In this document: piece by piece, positions 8,249 through 17,352 of the stretch | How positions within the stretch are numbered: position 1 is the first letter of the stretch | Layout: each line of letters opens with the position of its first letter | Assembly: GCA_963778075.1 (NCBI GenBank) | Contig: CAVZTJ010000003.1 | Span: 1,116,001 to 1,180,000 of the forward strand | Direction of reading: 5' to 3' | Length of the DNA stretch: 64,000 nt | DNA from: JASHPR01 sp963778075 | Lineage (GTDB): Bacteria > Actinomycetota > Actinomycetes > Streptosporangiales > Streptosporangiaceae | Notes under the pieces: model-generated | Databases searched by the model: none | Seen by the model: the letters and a program-made list of their open reading frames with translations, nothing else | What the model was told of the DNA's origin: nothing | Translations under genes and position numbers: made by a program

Positions 8249-9448
8249 GTGCTGGTGTCGGCTTACCTCTACCCGTGGGACGTGGATGACGATCCGGCGG
8301 CGACCGACCGGATCGCCGGGCTCGGGCTGGACGAGGTGGTGCTGGCCGCCGCGTACCACGCCGTGCGGGCGGTCACCCCGTTCCACCCACGGCACCGGAT
8401 CGTCACCAGGGATGCCGCGGTTTACTACCGCACCGACCCGGCGCGGTGGCGCGGAGCGGCGCTGCGGCCAGCCGAGGCGAATCCGCGCGGCTCGTTCGAG
8501 CGCGCCGCCGCCCGGCTGCGCGCGGCCGGGCTTCGGGTCAGCGCGTGGGCGGTGCTGGCACACGGCTGCGGGGTCGGCGCCGGGAACCCGGCCTGGCACG
8601 TCCGGAATGCCTACGGGGACGGCTACCCCTGGGCGCTGTGCATCGGCTCGCCGGAGGTGCGCGACTATGTTGCGGCGCTCGCGGCCGAGGTCGCGGCGCT
8701 CGGCGACGCCGGCGCGGTCGAGCTGGAGGCGTGCGGCTGGTACGGCATCGACCATGGCAGCGTGCATGACAAGACCGCCGGTGCCGCGGCCGGCCCCGCG
8801 GCCGAATGGCTGCTGTCGGTGTGCTTCTGCGCGGCGTGCGCGGACGCCTACCAGCAGGCGGGTGCCGAGCCGGAGGAGCTGCGCGCCGCGGTCCGCGCGG
8901 CGCTCGACGAGGCGCTCGGCTGGGGCGGCGCCGCGGCCTCCCGGGCTCCGGCGGACGTCGGCGAGCTGTCATCATCGGCTCCGGCGGACGCCGGTGAGCT
9001 GCTGCCATCCTGGGCCGCGGACGTGCTGCTGCGGGTCCGCGCCGACGTTGCCGAGCGCGCGGCCCGGCGGGCGATCGCGGCGGTGCGGTCCGCGGCGCCG
9101 GGCAAGCAGGTGCTCGTGCACGCGCACCCCGATCCGCGCGCGGCAGGCTCGAACCCGGGCTACGACCCATCCGTGCTGCTCGGTCCCGGCGGCGCCGACG
9201 GCATCGTGCTGAGCTGCTCGGACGCGGCCGTGGCCGGGCAACTGGTCGCGCGCACGGCCGGGGCCGCGCCGCCGGGCGCCCGGATCGCGGCGTCGCTGCA
9301 GGCGGTCAGCGGCCTGGGCGGGCGGCCGGAGACGCTCAGCGAGCAGGCCGAGACCGTTCGCGCGGCCGGCGCCACCGAACTGCGCCTGTACCACGCCGGC
9401 CTGGCCTCGGCGAGCGACCTCGCGGCGATCAGGTCGCTGCGAAGCTAG
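8249..9448 (+). CDS. Unassigned Ala-rich protein, probable glycosidase-like TIM barrel
   Basis: The product is 399 residues from GTG 8249, with GGGAGG seven bases upstream. There is no signal peptide. Alternating hydrophobic strands and Ala-rich helices (DEVVLAAAYHAV, LRVSAWAVLAHG, AVELEACGWYGIDHG, ASLQAVSGLGG) suggest a TIM barrel. A CFCAAC motif at about residues 192-197, followed by an A-Y-x3-G helix, recalls the Cys-rich helix seen in uncharacterised glycoside-hydrolase-like proteins. Candidate acidic residues include the E in VELEACGWYG. It follows the uronate-dehydrogenase-like gene by 18 bp, suggesting a role on a uronate-containing substrate. I cannot name the family with confidence. 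Confidence 0.7.
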   Translation: MLVSAYLYPWDVDDDPAATDRIAGLGLDEVVLAAAYHAVRAVTPFHPRHRIVTRDAAVYYRTDPARWRGAALRPAEANPRGSFERAAARLRAAGLRVSAWAVLAHGCGVGAGNPAWHVRNAYGDGYPWALCIGSPEVRDYVAALAAEVAALGDAGAVELEACGWYGIDHGSVHDKTAGAAAGPAAEWLLSVCFCAACADAYQQAGAEPEELRAAVRAALDEALGWGGAAASRAPADVGELSSSAPADAGELLPSWAADVLLRVRADVAERAARRAIAAVRSAAPGKQVLVHAHPDPRAAGSNPGYDPSVLLGPGGADGIVLSCSDAAVAGQLVARTAGAAPPGARIAASLQAVSGLGGRPETLSEQAETVRAAGATELRLYHAGLASASDLAAIRSLRS

Positions 9449-9543
9449 GGGCCAGCGCTGACGCTGTTCGGCGTGCTGCACCTCCTACTCGCGCGCCTGC
9501 CTGGATGGCGCGCCCCGCTTCCTGCTGACACCCGCCGGCCGGT

Positions 9544-9735
9544 GTGCTCTATAACGGCGTCCTGGTCGCCCTGAACCGTTCCACCGGCGCGATCGTCTAC
9601 CGGCACAGCCTGCCGGCGTCGACCAACGCACCCATCGCGATCGCCGGCAACGCGATCGTCGTCCCCGCGGGCGGCTCCACAGTCTTCGGGGCCAAGGGCG
9701 GATCGCCGCAGGTCGTCACCTACACCGTGCCCTGA
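9544..9735 (+). pseudogene. Fragment of a PQQ-type beta-propeller protein
   Basis: The last 63 residues of a repeat protein remain, with the pattern LVALNRSTGAIVYRHSLP and later APIAIAGNAIVVPAGG typical of a PQQ-binding-like propeller blade. In-frame upstream sequence hits a TGA at 9526, and no other blades are seen before the preceding gene. It is a remnant of a larger secreted or periplasm-facing protein. Confidence 0.6.
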
Positions 9736-9767
9736 GCCTCGTCACGCCTGCGCCGAGGGGTGGCACG

Positions 9768-10402
9768 GTGAACGAACCCGGGATGGCACCGGCGGCACAG
9801 GCCGCACGGGGGCACGGGCCGCATCGCCGGGGCGGCGGGGGCGCGCGCGCCAGCAGCTGCTCGAGGCCGCGGCGCGGCGGTTCTACGCCGATGGCCTGGC
9901 GGCTACCGGGATCGACACGATCACGGGCGAGGCCGGCGTGGCGAAGATGAGCCTGTACAACAACTTCTCGTCCAAGGCCGACCTGATCCGCGCCTATCTC
10001 GAGGCTCGGCACGAGGAATGGCTGACCCTGTACCGCCGGCGGCTGGAGCGGGCCGCCAGCCCGCGCGAACGCGTCCTGGCTGTCTTCGACGCCTACACCG
10101 ATCACGCGGCGCAGGCATACGAGCACGGCTTCCGCGGCTGTGGCCTGCTCAACGCGGCGGCCGAGCTTCCCGCCGGTGACCCGGGGCGGGCGGTGGTGCG
10201 TGCGCACAAGGAGGAGGTCGAGGGGCTGCTCGCCGGCCACCTGAAAGACCTGCTGCCCGGGCGCCCAGGCCAGGCCCGCGCGATGGCCGAGCATCTGGCG
10301 TTCCTGCTCGAAGGCGCGATGGCGCGGGCCGGCCTGGAGGGCGACGACGTCCGGCTGGAGCACGCCCGCCGGATCGCATCCGGCCTGCTCGAGGCGCTAT
10401 GA
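9768..10402 (+). CDS. TetR/AcrR family regulator, apparent frame break near the start
   Basis: The DNA-binding helix-turn-helix (LLEAAARRFYADGLAAT, DTITGEAGVAKMSLYNNF, SSKADLIRAYL) and a ligand domain to 10402 are typical TetR. No start codon precedes the helix-turn-helix in its own frame. A GTG at 9768 opens a 28-residue basic leader in another frame, and a one- or two-base change in the GC-repeat tract around 9831-9850 would join them. The stop overlaps the ATG of the following EamA remnant (ATGA at 10399-10402), so it was cotranscribed with, and presumably controlled, that efflux gene. Confidence 0.7.
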
Positions 10403-10599
10403 CGCCGTCGGCCGGCCACGCGGGCCGGGGAAACGCGTGCGTGCTAGCGGCGTCGGTCCTGTGGGGCACCACCGGGACCGCCGCCACCTTCGCCCCATTC
10501 TTGCGGTGACGGTTGTGGGCGAACGCCTGCCCGTTGCCGGCTGGGCCGGCCTCACGCTGATCGCCGGGTGTCTTATCGTCCTCAGCGTGGGCGGCCGCG
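10399..10599 (+). pseudogene. EamA/DMT transporter with its middle deleted
   Basis: The gene opens at ATG 10399 with a first helix (CVLAASVLWGTTGTAATFAP), then stops at 10507-10509. In another frame from about 10507 the sequence continues as VTVVGERLPVAGWAGLTLIAGCLIVLS, the typical last helix of EamA permeases. About eight of the ten expected membrane helices are missing. The gene is start-stop overlapped with the upstream TetR gene. The remaining DNA to 10844 holds no gene. Confidence 0.7.
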
Positions 10600-10844
10600 C
10601 CGTTTTGCCTTTTCTTTACTTCGCAGCGGCCGGCCGTTACAGAAGATTGTTCGACGGCCGTCACATTATTACGCGTTTGTCTCGGTACGGTCGCGAAGTC
10701 GGTTCGGCCCGGTTGTAACCCTGGACGCCCTATGGCACCGGTCGTAGCGTGGCCAGACGGGGCGGGGCGTCTCAACGAGGAGCGCGGCAGAACGCCATTG
10801 CCCGCCTTGTCATGGGAGCAGACAGAAGTTAGGAGCCCTCGGCC

Positions 10845-12719
10845 ATGTGGCCTACCCCAGATCATCAACGCAGATGCATCTTCAGGCTTCGCCGCAAGAC
10901 ACTTGCGGTAGGAGCGAGCGTGGTTGCGCTGGCCTTGGCCATGGCGGGCTGTGCAGGAAGCAGTTCGTCCACGACGGGAACCACACCGGTCAGCGGCGGC
11001 ACCGCGACGTGGGCCGAGCTGCCGTCGGACATACCCAACTACATTTTCCCGTTCACCAGCAGCGAGTTCATCAGCGTGAGCAACCTGGAGGACTTCGGGT
11101 ACCTGATGTACCGGCCGCTGTACTGGTTCGGCACCGGCTCGGCGCCCACGATGAACAGCGCGCTGAGCCTGGCCTACGCCCCGACGTTCAGCGGGAACAC
11201 GGTCACGGTCAAGCTCAAGCCCTGGAAGTGGTCCAACGGCCAGGCGGTGACGGCGCAGAACGTGATGTTCTGGCTGAACATGCTGCAGGCGGTCGGTGAC
11301 GTCGACTGGGGTGCCTACACGGGGTTCCCGAACAGCGTGGTCAGCAACATCAAGGCGGTCAGCTCCACCGAGCTGACCATGACGATGGACAAGGCTTACA
11401 GCCACAACTGGTTCCTGTACAACGAGCTGAGCCAGATCACGCCGATGCCGGAGGCGTGGGACCGGACCGCTTCGGGGCCCAGCCACTGCTCGACCACGCC
11501 CAGCGACTGCGCGGCGGTCTACAGCTACCTGAACACGCAGTCCAAGGCCCTGGGCACGTACGCGACGTCGCCGCTGTGGGGCATCGTGGACGGCCCGTGG
11601 AAGCTGAGCGCGTTCAACGCCGACGGGCACCTCACGATGGTGCCAAACAAGCTGTACTCGGGGCCGAACAAGCCGCACCTGTCGCAGTTCCAGGAGGTGC
11701 CGTTCACCACGGACGCGGCCGAGTATGACGTGCTGCGCTCGCCGAGCAGCAGCACGAAGATCGACGTCGGCTACATTCCGACCGAGGACCTCCCGTCCAA
11801 GCCGCTGGGCGCGTCGGTCGGCCACAACCCGCTGTCGGGGTACTACCTCGCTCCGCAGGTCACCTGGGGAGTCAGCTACTACACGCTGAACGAGCAGTCC
11901 ACGGTCTCCGATCACGCCGCGATCTTCAAGCAGCTCTACTTCCGCCAGGCGCTCGCGTACCTGATGAACCAGCCTGCGAACCTCGCGGGGCCGCTGAAGG
12001 GGTACGGCGTGACCCAGAACGGGCCGGTCGGCAGCTACCCGGCGACCTCGTGGCTGTCGCCGCAGGGCAAGAAGGGCGTAACGTTCCCGTACAGCCCGTC
12101 CAAGGCTAAGTCGCTGCTGACCAGTAACGGCTGGAGCGTGGCGGCGAACGGCACCACCACCTGCGCCAAGGCGGGCTCGGCCGCGGGCGACTGCGGCGCG
12201 GGGATCACCAAGGGCACCGCGCTGAGCTTCACGTTCGCGTACGCGACCGGGAGCGCGTGGATCGCGCAGGAACTGCTGCAGCTGCAGTCCAGCGCGGCGG
12301 GCGTCGGGATCAAGCTGAACCTGAAGCCCGAGCCGTTCGACGACGTGGTCTCGACCGACGCGGGCAACTGCGTGGTGGCCAAGATCCCGTGCAACTGGGA
12401 CATGGCGGACTGGGGCCTCGGCTGGTCGTTCGCGCCGGACTACTACCCGACCGGGGAGACGCTGTTCCTGTGCGGTGCGATCGCCAACTCCAGCGGCTAC
12501 TGCAACAAGTCCAACGACGCGATGATCGACAAGACGCTGACCAACACCAACCTGTCCTACATGTACTCATGGCAGGACTACATGGCGAAGCAGCTCCCGG
12601 TGGAGTGGCAGGTTAACGCGCCGTACCTCGTCGCCGAGATCACCAATAACCTGAAGGGCGCCACACCGGAGTCCTCGACGCTCGGTCTCAACCCAGAGGA
12701 CTGGTACTACACGAAGTAG
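10845..12719 (+). CDS. ABC transporter substrate-binding lipoprotein, family 5 (peptide/opine type)
   Basis: The product is 624 residues from ATG 10845, with AGGAG nine bases upstream. A basic N-region, a hydrophobic core and the lipobox LAMAGC (acylated C36) mark it as an exported lipoprotein. The mature part follows the family 5 plan: WAELPSDIPNYIFPF at the N-lobe, VTVKLKPWKWSNGQAVTAQNV (the family signature), DGPWKLSAFN, and FRQALAYLMN in the C-lobe. It would capture peptides or similar solutes at the membrane surface. No permease or ATPase genes adjoin, so it is an orphan using a transporter encoded elsewhere. Two inverted repeats follow the stop. Confidence 0.9.
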   Translation: MWPTPDHQRRCIFRLRRKTLAVGASVVALALAMAGCAGSSSSTTGTTPVSGGTATWAELPSDIPNYIFPFTSSEFISVSNLEDFGYLMYRPLYWFGTGSAPTMNSALSLAYAPTFSGNTVTVKLKPWKWSNGQAVTAQNVMFWLNMLQAVGDVDWGAYTGFPNSVVSNIKAVSSTELTMTMDKAYSHNWFLYNELSQITPMPEAWDRTASGPSHCSTTPSDCAAVYSYLNTQSKALGTYATSPLWGIVDGPWKLSAFNADGHLTMVPNKLYSGPNKPHLSQFQEVPFTTDAAEYDVLRSPSSSTKIDVGYIPTEDLPSKPLGASVGHNPLSGYYLAPQVTWGVSYYTLNEQSTVSDHAAIFKQLYFRQALAYLMNQPANLAGPLKGYGVTQNGPVGSYPATSWLSPQGKKGVTFPYSPSKAKSLLTSNGWSVAANGTTTCAKAGSAAGDCGAGITKGTALSFTFAYATGSAWIAQELLQLQSSAAGVGIKLNLKPEPFDDVVSTDAGNCVVAKIPCNWDMADWGLGWSFAPDYYPTGETLFLCGAIANSSGYCNKSNDAMIDKTLTNTNLSYMYSWQDYMAKQLPVEWQVNAPYLVAEITNNLKGATPESSTLGLNPEDWYYTK

Positions 12720-12724
12720 CGGGA

Positions 12725-12790
12725 CAGGTGACGCAGGCAATCACCTGACGTAACCTGCGGGTGTGCCGGCCAGTCCGGCGCACCCGCAGG
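12725..12790 (+). terminator. Paired hairpins after the binding-protein gene
   Basis: Two inverted repeats follow the stop at 12719. The first is CAGGTGA/TCACCTG with a nine-base spacer (12725-12747). The second is a 16-bp stem at 12754-12769 and 12775-12790 with a five-base loop and one G-T wobble. There is no U-tract, as is common for terminators in GC-rich actinomycetes. They separate the lipoprotein gene from the broken P450 gene. Confidence 0.75.
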
Positions 12791-12840
12791 ACCCGCAGTA
12801 GGTATGCCATTGCCGTTTCGCTGAGCGGAGCCCGTCACCC

Positions 12841-14044
12841 GTGAGCCCCACGTCCGGCGCGACGCTCAACATCCTCGATCCGTACCTGTACGCCGCAGAC
12901 CCGCACCCCGCGTACCAGTGGCTGCGGGACAACGCGCCGGTCTACTGGGACCCGGTCAACGGGATCTGGGGGATCTCCCGGCACGGCGACGTGCTGGCCG
13001 TCGAGCGCGACACCGCCCGGTACAGCTCGGCCAGCGGGCAGCCGGCCGCTGATCGAGATGACTGCCTCGATGATCAACCGGGACGACCCGCGGCACGAGC
13101 AGCAGCGCAAGCTGGTGTCCGGCCGGTTCTCTCCCCGCGCGGTGCGCAGGCACGAGGAGCGGGTCCGGGCCATCGTGGCCGAGCTGATCGCCGCTGCGGC
13201 TGAAAAAGGGACCGTGGACGTCGTCCGGGATCTCGCCGCGCCGCTGCCCGCCATGGTCATTGCCGAGCTGCTGGGTTTCGACCGTGCGCACTGGCGCAAG
13301 TGCATGGAATGGTCGGAGCGGACGATGAGCTCCGCGGGCTTCCGCAACGACGATCCCCGCCAGCCGGCCGGGTCGCCGGAGGCGATCGACGGAATTCGTC
13401 GCCGCATTTTCCGAGCTGATCGAGGCCCGCCGCCGCTGACCCGCGCGATGACCTGGTGTCCGTCTGGGTGCACGGCGCGATAGACGGGCGAGCCGCTGGA
13501 TCTCCCGGAGATCATCCAGGAGGGCCTGCTGCTGCTCGACGGCGGGGCGGAGACCACCCGGTCGGTCATCGGGCAGACGGTGTGGAACCTCGCGCGTTTT
13601 CCCGATCAGATCCAGATCCTGCTGGCGGAGCCGGCGGTCATCGGGTCCACCGGCGTGGAGGAGTTCATCAGGTGCGCGACGCCGATCCTGAACATGCGCC
13701 GCACGGTGACCGTGGACCACGAGCTGCACGGCCAGCGGTTGCGCGCGGGCGAAGAGGTGCTGCTCATGTACGGGGCAGCCAACTCCGACAACCGGGCGTT
13801 CAGCGAGCCCGACCGGTTCGACGTGACCCGGCGGCACAACCACCACGTGGCGTTCGGCTTCGGTACCCACTTCTGCCTGGGCGCCAACCTGGCCCGGCTC
13901 GAGCTGCGGATCCTGTTCGAGGAACTGCTGCGCGCGCTGCCGGGGATCCGGCTGGTGCCGGGCTCTGAGCCGAAGTTCATGCCGGGTTACTTCACCCGCA
14001 CGCTGCGCGAGCTCTGGGTAGAGTTCAGCCCATTTCCAGGCTAG
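12841..14044 (+). pseudogene. Cytochrome P450, multiple frame breaks
   Basis: The whole P450 can be followed across changing frames. The N-terminus starts at GTG 12841 (LDPYLYAADPHPAYQWLRDNAPVYW). After a shift near 13045 comes RDDPRHEQQRKLVSGRFSPRAV. After breaks near 13390-13490 comes the I-helix DGGAETTRSV, then the K-helix ExxR within EEFIR and the heme-binding loop FGFGTHFCLGANLAR, ending at 14044. The total length of about 400 codons is normal for a bacterial P450, and the C-terminal half looks like the CYP124/125/142 neighbourhood (a guess). At least three frame changes make an intact enzyme unlikely unless the assembly is poor here. The stop overlaps the convergent TetR stop by four bases. 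Confidence 0.85.
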
Positions 14045-14749
14045 GCACGGTGTGGGCGATCCTGACCGGACCGCCGGGCAGCGGCGATGCGTTGCTCGAT
14101 GCCATCGAGGAGGGCGGCCAGGCCTAGCTTGAAGGCCTGGTCGCCGCCGAGCGCGGTGGTGAGCTCGGTGGCCACGGCTGCCATCGCGGGGAGTTCCGTG
14201 GCGGCGATCGAAGCGTGGCGGGCCGCGGCTTGCCGGCGTTCCTGGGGGCGGGACTCCGCGACGGCAGCAGCGGCGCTGCCCAAGGTGAGGACCGTCAGTG
14301 CCTTGAACGCGGCGACGGCTTCAGGCTTGCTGAGGCCCGCCGCGCATAGCACGGCTATGGCCCAGTCGGTTACCCGCAGGGCGCGGCCGCTCTGCAGCGG
14401 GCGGTCGAAACGGAGCCGGGCCACCCCGGGATGCCGCAGCGGCCTGGAACCATGCCCGAGCCACGCTGGTCAGCTGCTCTTTCCACGCTTGCGCCGAAGG
14501 CTCGGGGAGTTGGATCTCTCCAGCTGCCGCGTCGATCGCCGCGTCCAGCAGGTCGTCCTTGCTCGGAAAGTAGTTGTAGAGGGCTGTCGTCGCCATGCCG
14601 GCCTCCTGGGCCAGCAGGCGCACCGTCAGGGCGGCGCTGCCGTGCGCGTCCATGATGGCCAGGGCCAGCCCGGCCAGTTCTTCGCGAGTGAACCGGGGAC
14701 TAGGCCCCGGCTTTCTTCGTTCCGAGGCAACCACCTTCCCTGAGCGCAT
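14041..14749 (-). CDS. TetR family regulator (TetR_C type), one frame break
   Basis: From ATG 14749 a basic leader precedes the helix-turn-helix (FTREELAGLALAIMDAHG, LTVRLLAQEAGMATTALYNYF, SKDDLLDAAID). Near 14434 one extra G in GCGG shifts the frame. Correcting it continues the protein as HPGVARLRFDRPLQSGRALR to the stop at 14041, giving a normal TetR of about 235 residues with a drug-sensor-like C-domain. Two operator-like direct repeats lie immediately upstream, between this gene and the divergent cupin gene, so it likely represses both. Confidence 0.75.
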
Positions 14750-14751
14750 CC

Positions 14752-14796
14752 AATTATGTACAGTGTTCGTAGTTGAATTATGTACGACGTTCGTAG
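14752..14796. promoter_or_regulatory. Tandem TetR operator between divergent regulator and cupin gene
   Basis: Two 21-bp direct repeats (14752-14772 and 14776-14796) share AATTATGTAC and GTTCGTAG. The second contains the perfect palindrome TACGA-CGT-TCGTA (14783-14795), and the first is an imperfect version. Their starts are 24 bp apart. They sit between the TetR start at 14749 and the cupin start at 14820, the expected place for an autoregulatory operator. Confidence 0.75.
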
Positions 14797-14819
14797 ATAT
14801 CTGCCGCTGGAGACTCGTC

Positions 14820-15299
14820 GTGACCATGCCAGCAGATCCCGTCATCGTCAATCACAGCGACATGCCCGTGCTCGGCAGCCCGCATGTCGCCACGATTGGC
14901 CTGCTCGCCGACGCCACGGAGACCGGCGGCGCGCTCAGCGTCGTCCGGGTCACCCTCGCCGACGGTGTAGCCGGCGCGCAGCCACACCGTCACAGGCTCG
15001 GCACCGAGCTCTTCTACCTGCTCAGCGGCCGTGCGCAGGTACTGGTGGGAGATCGGCTTGTGCAGGCAGGGGAAGGCGACCTGCTCGTTGTCCCGCCTGC
15101 CGTGTCGCACGCGTTCGCCGCTGTGCCCGGGCATCCCGCCGACCTGCTGATCGTCATCGCTCCGGGGACCGACCGGTTCGAGTACTTCAGGATGCTGGAA
15201 CGCGTCGCGCTCGGCACGCTGCCGGGCGACAGCCTGCTTCACGAGCAGGAGCGCTTCGACACCTGGTTCCTCAGCAGCCCCGCCTGGGAACAGCGATGA
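14820..15299 (+). CDS. Cupin-domain protein
   Basis: The product is about 159 residues. GTG 14820 is preferred because GGAG lies eight bases upstream; ATG 14826 is two codons later. The double-stranded beta-helix cupin core is visible: the first metal-binding motif PHRHRLGTELFYLLSG (residues about 45-60), then VLVGDRLVQAGEGDLLVVPPAVSHAF with the second-motif histidine. Metal-dependent dioxygenase or isomerase activity is possible, but the substrate is unknown. The divergent TetR gene and the tandem operator between them suggest that it is induced by the TetR ligand. Confidence 0.82.
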   Translation: MTMPADPVIVNHSDMPVLGSPHVATIGLLADATETGGALSVVRVTLADGVAGAQPHRHRLGTELFYLLSGRAQVLVGDRLVQAGEGDLLVVPPAVSHAFAAVPGHPADLLIVIAPGTDRFEYFRMLERVALGTLPGDSLLHEQERFDTWFLSSPAWEQR

Positions 15300-15627
15300 G
15301 CCGGCACGCGTCGCGATGCCTGCCGAGCTCGGCACCCATGGCGGGCAGGTCCGCGACCGTGACCGGGCTTTCAGCGGTGGCATGACCAGAGGTACAGCTC
15401 AGGATCGGTGCCGCGAGCCGGTGACACGGTGGCCGCCTGCTCGCCCGGGGATGGGCGGCCATCCGGTGCCCGGCTTGACCACGACGGGCTGGCGCAGCGG
15501 ACGGGAATTCAGACCGCGAGCTGGCCGTGGTGCGCCTCACCCCGAATGCTTGAGGCCAGGCGGCGCGTCGCCGGCGGGCCGTTTACTGCCCGCAACGCCC
15601 TCCGCTGAAGGTGGCGATACTGGCTTC
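15300..15627. other. Gap without recognisable gene
   Basis: This 328-bp stretch between the cupin and MmcQ/YjbR genes has only GC-driven short frames without family resemblance. No repeats or strong hairpins were seen. Confidence 0.6.
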
Positions 15628-15936
15628 GTGGATATCGCTGATCTGGCCCGCCTCGCGGAGGCTATGCCTGGTGTCCGCCGTACCGCCCGGGAAGGGCTGG
15701 CTGAGTGGCGGTACCACGGCAGGCTGGTGGCGCGGCAGCTAGACGACAGCCACGTGGTGATACGCGCCGATTTCGACTACCGCGACTCGGTACTGCGGCA
15801 GTTCCCCGAGACCTTCAGCGTCCCGGCCCGGTATGCCAAGCACATGATGGTCGTCGCCGATCTGGCCGACGGCGACGCCGGCGCCATCGAGGACGCGGTT
15901 GAGGCAGCCTGGCTGCTTCAGCGCAGTGCTGGCTGA
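15628..15936 (+). CDS. MmcQ/YjbR family protein, short form
   Basis: The product is 102 residues from GTG 15628, with GAAGGTGG upstream. The pattern MPGVRRTAREGLAEWRYHGRLVARQLDDSHVVIRADF followed by FSVPARYAKHMMVVADLADGDAGAIEDAVEAAW is the MmcQ/YjbR fold, a small alpha/beta DNA-binding-like domain of unknown role. It is a single gene, with a stop 16 bp before the convergent methyltransferase. A second, longer member of the family is at 25805. Confidence 0.75.
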   Translation: MDIADLARLAEAMPGVRRTAREGLAEWRYHGRLVARQLDDSHVVIRADFDYRDSVLRQFPETFSVPARYAKHMMVVADLADGDAGAIEDAVEAAWLLQRSAG

Positions 15937-15951
15937 CGCCTCCGAAGTTCC

Positions 15952-16767
15952 TCAGCCGGGCACCCGGCACAGGACCTCGCCGTGCGGGACGAGGAACCAC
16001 CCGTCGTCGCTGGCCGCCCAGCGCAGCCAGGCATCGGCCAGCCGCTCGAGGTCCTGCCGGGTGGCCAGGCCGTGCTCGACCGCGCGGTCCCCGAACGGCG
16101 ACTCGGTCAGCCGCTCGGCCCACAGGCTGCCCCACCACGCCCGGTCGGCCGGGGTCGCGTAGCACCACGCGCTCGCCGACGGCTCGACGTCGGCGAACCC
16201 GGCGGCCAGAGCCCAGGACAGCATGCGCCGGCCGGCGTCCGGCTCGCCGCCGACCGCGCGGGCGGCCTGCTGGTACAGAATCCGCCACTCGGACAGCCCC
16301 GGGTCGTCGGGGAACCAGAGCATCCCGCCGTAGTCGCTGTCCCGCGCCGCGACCAGGCCGCCCGGGCGGCACACCCGGCGCATCTCGGCAAGCGCCGCAA
16401 CCGGGTCGCCCAGGTGCTGCAGAACCTGGTGGGCGTGCACGACGTCGAACGCGGCGTCGTTGAAGGCCAGGTGATACACGTCACCGGTGCCGAACCGTAC
16501 GTTGGGCCGGCCCTGGCGGCTTGCCTCCTGCCGGGCGTCTTCCAGCACGTCGCCGGCCGCGTCGATGCCGACCACCTCGCCCTCAGGAACCCTGGCGGCC
16601 AGGTCGACGGTGATGGTCCCGGGGCCGCAGCCCACGTCGAGCACCCGGTCAGCGTCCTGCAGCCGCGGCAGCAGATAACCCGCGGAGTTCTCCGCGGTCC
16701 GCCAGCGATGCGACCGCAGGACGCTGTCGTGGTGCCCATGCAGGTAGGTCTCTCCGGTTCCTGGCAT
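15952..16767 (-). CDS. Class I SAM-dependent methyltransferase
   Basis: The product is 271 residues from ATG 16767 (MPGTGETYLHGHHDSVLRSH, a common start in this UbiE-like group). Motif I is VLDVGCGPGTITVDLAARVP, motif II includes VVGIDAAGDVLEDAR, then FGTGDVYHLAFNDAAFDVVHAHQVLQHLGDP (motif IV/post-II) and RVCRPGGLVAARDSDYGGM. The C-terminal lid carries DRAWWGSLWAERL. It should methylate a small molecule in the cytoplasm. The upstream open frame is only the shadow of a neighbouring remnant. No operon partner is seen. Confidence 0.88.
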   Translation of the reverse strand: MPGTGETYLHGHHDSVLRSHRWRTAENSAGYLLPRLQDADRVLDVGCGPGTITVDLAARVPEGEVVGIDAAGDVLEDARQEASRQGRPNVRFGTGDVYHLAFNDAAFDVVHAHQVLQHLGDPVAALAEMRRVCRPGGLVAARDSDYGGMLWFPDDPGLSEWRILYQQAARAVGGEPDAGRRMLSWALAAGFADVEPSASAWCYATPADRAWWGSLWAERLTESPFGDRAVEHGLATRQDLERLADAWLRWAASDDGWFLVPHGEVLCRVPG

Positions 16768-16808
16768 GGGCCCATCATGCCGGGTCGACCGTGGTCGAGA
16801 TCTCGCGG

Positions 16809-17254
16809 TCAGCCGTGGAGGAGATCCAGCGCGGTCTGCGTCTCGGCCACGTACAGCGTGCCGTTCCGCCCCAAGGCGAGCCCGGTTGGCGCGAGGACGA
16901 GCGCGGCCTTGTTCGCGATCCACGGGTAGTTCTTCCCGATGACCGTCGAGCTGGTGAGCACTGGGGGAGCGGTCGCGCTGAGCGCCAGATCGAGCCGCAC
17001 CACCGTGCATGGCCCGCGACCGGGACGCCCTTGTGGGAGCTGGTGTTACCGCCGAGGGCGTTGGAGACGAACACGGTGGCCGACGTCGCGCTCGACGTCA
17101 CGGCGAGGTCCCACGGGCCGGTGATGTGGGAGTTCGTGAGGGTCTTGACCGGCGTGCCCTGGTCGTTCAGCACGATCAGGCACCCGGCGGGGCTGAGATC
17201 GGGCAGCGCGCGGCCCGTTGCGGCAGGCTGGACAGGTACGTCGAGCCGCAGCAC
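16809..17254 (-). pseudogene. Decayed NHL/beta-propeller repeat protein
   Basis: Two frames together give the end of a propeller protein: LIVLNDQGTPVKTLTNSHITGPWDLAV and ATVFVSNALGGNTSS in one, then RLDLALSATAPPVLTSSTVIG and ALVLAPTGLALGRNGTLYVAETQTALDLLHG in another. These are recurrent NHL-type blades. A frame break near 17010 and the missing N-terminus show that it is a fragment. It has no partner gene. Confidence 0.6.
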
Positions 17255-17352
17255 GAAACGGGCTACGAGCAGGACAAACGGCTATCCCCGCAAGCCAGCG
17301 AGCGTTGTCGCGTACGATTACCGATTGAACACGTAGCGTAGGCCGACTCGGT

